Positions 59,473-64,000 of a DNA stretch of 64,000 bases are shown here, piece by piece. The stretch is from Burhinus oedicnemus. Lineage: Eukaryota; Chordata; Aves; Charadriiformes; Burhinidae. The position numbers were made by a program, and so were the translations under genes. The stretch is taken from the NCBI GenBank assembly GCA_008921705.1, contig VFFE01007669.1, positions 910,414 to 974,413 on the forward strand, written 5' to 3'. Numbering within the stretch: position 1 is the first letter of the stretch; each line of letters opens with the position of its first letter. Under the pieces are notes generated by a model. The model made no database searches. It saw only the letters and a list, made by a program, of their open reading frames with translations, and had not been told where the DNA came from.

Positions 59473-61758
59473 GTAAGACTAAATAACCATGCAAAAATTA
59501 GTTTGGTTTCCCACTTCTCATGGGTCCCTTTTTACAGATCTCCCAAACACATAGTAGTTTAGGACCATTTTTCTGTGACTTCAAGGTTATTTTGGAACCT
59601 GAAGGTGAATCATTAAAGAAACTTGTGAGAACACCTCGAATTCTGTCAAATTGGAAGACAACATATTAATCGAAGATATTAATCAAAAATAGTTGTCTCT
59701 GTGACTGTAAAATTTTAGTTGTGCTAATACAAGAATGTATAGAGACAGGATGTATTTAAAAGTATTTAGTACATGTAAAACGTTAATGATACACTTAAGC
59801 TCAAAATACCAATGAAAATGACGGCAACAGCTTTTTCTTCCTGTCAGAGTTGACTTTAGTTTATAGAGGTCTCTATTATTATGGGAATATAATATAGAGA
59901 CAAGAGGAAGGCCAGGTCAGGATACAAATTCCTCTTTTGAATGGAGAGGAGAAAAAAATATATTAAGATTTCAAATGTGCTAAGGAAATAGTTTGGAAAA
60001 CATTAAAAGGCAAAGTGAAAATCCCAATTTTCTTAATTTAACTTCAGTTGGAAAAGTTCAGCTAATTTTCCAGATACTAGTGATATTTACAGTTTATAAG
60101 CTGAAGAGCAAAGAGCTAGACTAACATTTCAAACTTCTGAAGCACGAAGACAAGCAAAGGAAACTTTAATTGGTCTTAAGTTTATAATTTTGGAATATCC
60201 TAAGAGCAGGTTGTTAAGTGGAAACAATTGGTTGTGTTAGAAAGAGTTGTACAGATAATTTAATAATGAACAGAAATGCCAACGTGATTTTTATTGCAGA
60301 TAAACCATCATTTTTAAATAATAATGCTGTTTTGTTGGCAGTTTAATGACAGCATTGAAATATCAAATGTGTTGTGACTACTTAATGCTACAGTAAAAAG
60401 TACCTTTTTGCACACAGGTAACTAGCACACAAAGTAAGTGTGCTTAAAAGCTTAAAGTAATTTTAAAATGTTAAGCATGTTGTGGGTTTTTTTTTTATAG
60501 TTCCACAATTTTAAACATTTTACATATTAGTTTTACATATTAGCAAGCCTTTAAGCTGTTCCACAAACAGCTAGCCATTGATTACTGTCAGACACCACTG
60601 ATGCAAGCTGTCGGGAAGCCTCTAATTCCCTTGCGATTCGTATATAAAGGGGAGGAATAATATATGTTTTGTAAAATATTCTATTGATTTATTAAGCTCA
60701 AATATCTGTGCTTAAAATGCCTGAGTAGACCCAATGCATCTGTCGCTAATTTCTAATACCCAGTATGTAGTAGTCTTCCTTGGGAAGGCTGATTTAGGCA
60801 CAGATTATTTGTCAAACTTCTATAGCAAAATATGCTACTGCCTGCATGTGACCAAAGTGACCTATATGGCTGCTTTGCACAGCCAGCTAAAACATAGTTT
60901 CTACTTATGACCATATAAATACGCTCCTCTCTTCTGAGGATCCTGACATGACATATCGCAGTCATGTTTTACTCTGCTACAATCCTGTCACTGTCAGAAT
61001 GTCCTGTCACATGTATATAAGAAAATAATGAAAAGGAGGTCTCGTGGTAGCGATGGGTCCTAGAACATGCACAGGAAGATGCTTGGGCAGTTCCATGTAA
61101 GTGTGTATTGTCCGTAGAGTAAGGCTGTGTCAGCTCAAGGTAGAAGAACTCTCAGACTTCTGTGAAGTCCTGAGAATTGCTGGTTCTATTTGAACGGACA
61201 GAAATGCTTCCCACACAGTATGCTTATAGGTTGCGCCTTAAAAAACTTTATTGAGCCCTTTCCTAAATCTTACACCAAACAGTAATTCTAATCATCTATA
61301 TATTATGGTAATAAAATGGATAGTGAAGCTTATCTTAACTGTAAGAACTGCCTCGGAGGAACTGATGGAGGACCTGTTACTGGAGACGTTTTATATTAGA
61401 ACAAAGCAAAAACAAATACCTCTCAAAAGCTCTGATTTTTATTTGTTACTATTCTCCATTTGGCAGAAGCAGTCAATGGGTTAATTTCACTGGTGTAATT
61501 TTCAGACATAGTCCACTGCTTAGTTTGCAGTGTGTGTATTGCCATTTCAGATTTGGGGCTTCTGCTTCCCATGTTCATTTTCTCAGCAAGATTTGCAGAT
61601 GCTGGGTAAGTGACAGCACATTCCCACTGTCATTGCTGACTTTTCAGGCATGCCTGGATTGCTTATGATCCCCATGCCTCGCAGGATCGGAGGTTCCAGA
61701 GTTCCAGTGGGCTAGAGAGCGCCAGCAGGACATTTCTCTCACGTACTATGCCAGGATT

Positions 61759-61760
<2 letters not shown>

Positions 61761-61789
<29 letters not shown>
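61761..61789. repeat. Poly-T run (T29)
   Basis: Twenty-nine uninterrupted T followed by AAAG. The sequence upstream (GGATTTC) and downstream shows no recognisable retrotransposed gene, so I do not call it a poly(A) tail of an insertion on the minus strand. Confidence 0.85.
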
Positions 61790-61793
<4 letters not shown>

Positions 61794-62706
61794 TCTTGAC
61801 CAAGTGGTAAGTGTCTTTTAATGTTCAGTTCTCCTGTTAAGGTTTTTAGACTACTAGGAAAGAGTAGCTTTCATAGTGTCTTAATCATATCCACAGGCAA
61901 GTATACAGCGTGGTTACTTGATATTTATTATGATTGTGTGATGTGAGTATGACTTTTAGAGACTTGGGAACAAGCCATGTTCTAAACTGGTACCAAGTGC
62001 AGACTGTTCTCTTTCTGAACCCTTGTATGCAGCTCTGCATGCCTCTGTTGGATGATAGATAACTGTAAGCTAGTCTCAGCAGGGTGAAGATTGTACAATG
62101 TATTCAACACATTTGACTGCTACTCCACCTATCTGTGGCGATGATGTGAAGGTGATGCCCCACTGTCTGCTCTATATCACTACTGCCTCTCAGAGTGTGT
62201 CCTTCCTCCTCTCCAAGACAAATGTACACAAAGAAACACAGTAATGTGGTCAGCTGTAGCCAGGGCTTTTATTAATGTTTTGCTTGAAACACCATGAAAA
62301 GGCTTCATCAAGCCATGTGCTCAATGATTCTTGTAAGATTTTTATTTCCACCCATCGTATATGCCCAGTTCGTTCGGTAGCTGCCGTTTGCAGACATCAT
62401 TTCATGGTGCATTACCTCTGCAGAACCAGTCATTCATGAAGAAGCCAGGGCATTTGCTCCTGCAGGTGACAGAAACGTGAACTATCAGAGTTTTTTGCTA
62501 TTCGCTGTTAGCTGTTACCTCTTCTCTAGCTATTGTTTTGTCTTCTGGACCTTATCAGAGATATGTCCACATGTCTGCTACTAAACTGTCTTGTCCGCTA
62601 ACGACTTTGTCAAAGACTTTGCAAGTGATCCAACAGATATTTTAAAGGTTTCCTTCATTGTTTCCACAGAAGAATTCACTTTCAGGTCGAAATGGTTGCT
62701 ACTGTC

Positions 62707-62718
62707 TGTGTGTGTGTG
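62707..62718. repeat. (TG)6 dinucleotide repeat
   Basis: Short TG repeat just upstream of the promoter-like cluster. Confidence 0.85.
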
Positions 62719-62732
62719 TTGGAAGGGGATGA

Positions 62733-62872
62733 CAGCTGCATTCCCTGCTTCACAGGGTTGCTAGGAAGGAAACCTCATTAATATTCGGGAGTGGGTGAGA
62801 TGTTATAGTCATGGAAATCACACACGCACCCAGAGGATATAAAAAGCGCAGCTCAAATCATTTTCATCTTAG
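62733..62872 (+). promoter_or_regulatory. Promoter-like cluster: E-box, M-CAT-like site and TATA box
   Basis: CAGCTG (E-box, 62733-62738) directly abuts CATTCC (M-CAT/TEAD core, 62739-62744), and TATAAAAAG lies at 62838-62846, which predicts a start near 62866-62872. E-box plus M-CAT plus TATA is common in striated-muscle promoters. CCDC141, the expected downstream neighbour, is a muscle-enriched gene in mammals, so this could be its promoter; that is inference. No coding exon was recognised just downstream. Confidence 0.3.
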
Positions 62873-64000
62873 AAAACTGAGGTGATAGGGCCTTTTCCTA
62901 TATGTGGTAGTGAGACCTGAAGAGCAGTAGTCAGCAAAAAGAAAGGAAAGAAAACCAAGGAAGTGTAATAAAACCATTTGGTGAACTGTAAGAATGAAAA
63001 TCATGCGGTGTCTATAGGTTGGCTGTAAGGAAGTTTGGGAAGACCAAGCTCGTCCTTTGCAGGCAGTTAATCAAATACCCTGCAAACGGAAGAAATGTTA
63101 ACAAAGCGAGAAAGAGTAACTCGGAGGAATCAGGTTAATTACAGAATATTTACTAAGTATCAGGTCAAGTGGCGGGGGGAGGGAGGGGAAATCCACAACA
63201 ACAAACCCAGAACGATGCAGCCCATGAATTACTCTTGCATGCTATTTTTATGCCTGGAACACTGAAATCAAGATTCTAAAACACAGTTACTGCAGATCCT
63301 GCTCCATTGACAAGGGATGACTTAGGGTACATCATCTCTCTCTGCCTTCTGAAAAGACTTCGTGTAATGAAAGGATGACAGAGGAATCCTCAAAAGTTGC
63401 TATTGATTTTGGCCAAGTTCTGGGATTCCTCATTGAAATGTGGCTTTTAATCTTTCAACTTTCTCCTGCAACTGTTTATGTTGGATTCAAGCTCTGTGAG
63501 TTTAAAAAATGGAGGTAGTGAAATAGTTTAGTTTTCAAAATTTCTCTTGATTTAGCTAAAGAAATAGAAAGCCCACAGTAACTGTGTAAGTGGGGGAAAA
63601 AAAAATCTAAATCTAATATTCCATCTTGCAACTTAAAAGGATTGTTTAAGATCTTTTTTTTTTTTTAATCTGAAGAGTACTGTAAAACATATTGCTTGAT
63701 TTTAAAGAACCAGTGCAAAAATAGGCAAATATGAAACATTAAGGATTTGCAAATATGTTAGCATTATTATGATTTTAAATTTACTTGATATACACCTCTT
63801 TCACCTCAGGGCCTGAGAAAATTCCTCAAGAGTAACACCCTGATTTATGGTCACTTGCAGATTAGAGGATAGAACAGACTGGAGCAAAACCTATTGCACT
63901 GCCAGCGATGCCACGATATCTTCTGTAAGCCTCTGTAAAAATGTCAGTGTATTTTTAATGTCAGTAGTCAAAACCTTAATTTGAAAGTTATTTTGCATTA

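Larger units (their letters stand above)
56431..64000. other. Region downstream of SESTD1, no recognised gene
   Basis: About 7.5 kb, AT-rich, with no coding sequence that I recognise. It contains a possible alternative terminal exon (56980-57127), an exon-like open block (59380-59472), a (TAAA)4 repeat, a T29 run and a promoter-like cluster near 62.7-62.9 kb. In mammals CCDC141 follows SESTD1 in the same orientation, so its 5' end may be near or beyond the right edge. I could not identify any of its coding sequence here. Confidence 0.6.

Noticed and set aside
61251..61484. 77-codon open frame with a coding-like stretch (EELMEDLLLETF)
   Set aside because: No acceptor or donor fits the frame, and I could not match it to CCDC141 or any other expected neighbour.
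61761..61789. T29 run as the poly(A) tail of a minus-strand processed pseudogene
   Set aside because: The adjacent sequence on the relevant side has no recognisable gene body and no obvious target-site duplication.
1..64000. CRISPR arrays, operons, riboswitches, prophage or other prokaryotic systems
   Set aside because: The window is a spliced vertebrate gene with LINE repeats; no spaced direct repeats or bacterial-style gene clusters are present.

Overview
The window is a vertebrate, almost certainly avian, genomic segment. It contains nearly all of one protein-coding gene on the + strand, SESTD1 (SEC14 and spectrin domain containing 1). Bird origin is inferred from several CR1 LINE fragments, compact introns (0.3-11.5 kb) in an AT-rich background, and coding sequence that I recognise, from memory of the vertebrate family, as SESTD1. 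Two runs of exactly 20 N (32399-32418 and 44158-44177) are assembly gaps of unknown true size.

Layout: 1-490 is a decayed antisense CR1 reverse-transcriptase fragment. From there to 8569 is AT-rich non-coding DNA, taken to be the intron upstream of the first coding exon. Sixteen coding exons lie between 8595 (ATG) and 54989 (TAA), all with GT-AG introns and consistent phase. Their 1976 coding bases form an open frame except at one point: the exon expected between 43646-43840 and 45199-45358 is absent. Direct splicing of those two exons would create an immediate TAG, and a missing exon of 3n+1 bases (115 if the protein has the 696 residues I recall for mammals) restores the frame. The sequence gap at 44158-44177 is the obvious hiding place. 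A 3' UTR with poly(A) signals follows, and about 7.5 kb of sequence to the window end has no recognised gene.

SESTD1 is described as a cytoplasmic scaffold with an N-terminal SEC14/CRAL-TRIO-like lipid-binding domain followed by spectrin repeats. It has been linked to TRPC4/TRPC5 channel regulation and to Dapper/Vangl2 planar-polarity signalling (family knowledge, not visible here). Exons 1-5 encode the SEC14 part, exons 6-7 a linker, and exons 8-17 the spectrin-repeat region and tail.

Non-coding points of interest are a near-perfect G-quadruplex motif 3 kb upstream of the start codon, low-complexity G/T tracts (one pair inverted), CR1 copies of different ages, a phase-compatible alternative terminal-exon candidate at 56980-57127, and a muscle-promoter-like E-box/M-CAT/TATA cluster near 62.7-62.9 kb. 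In mammals the next gene downstream is CCDC141. I found no convincing evidence of a previously undescribed system; this looks like an ordinary vertebrate locus with a few testable oddities.
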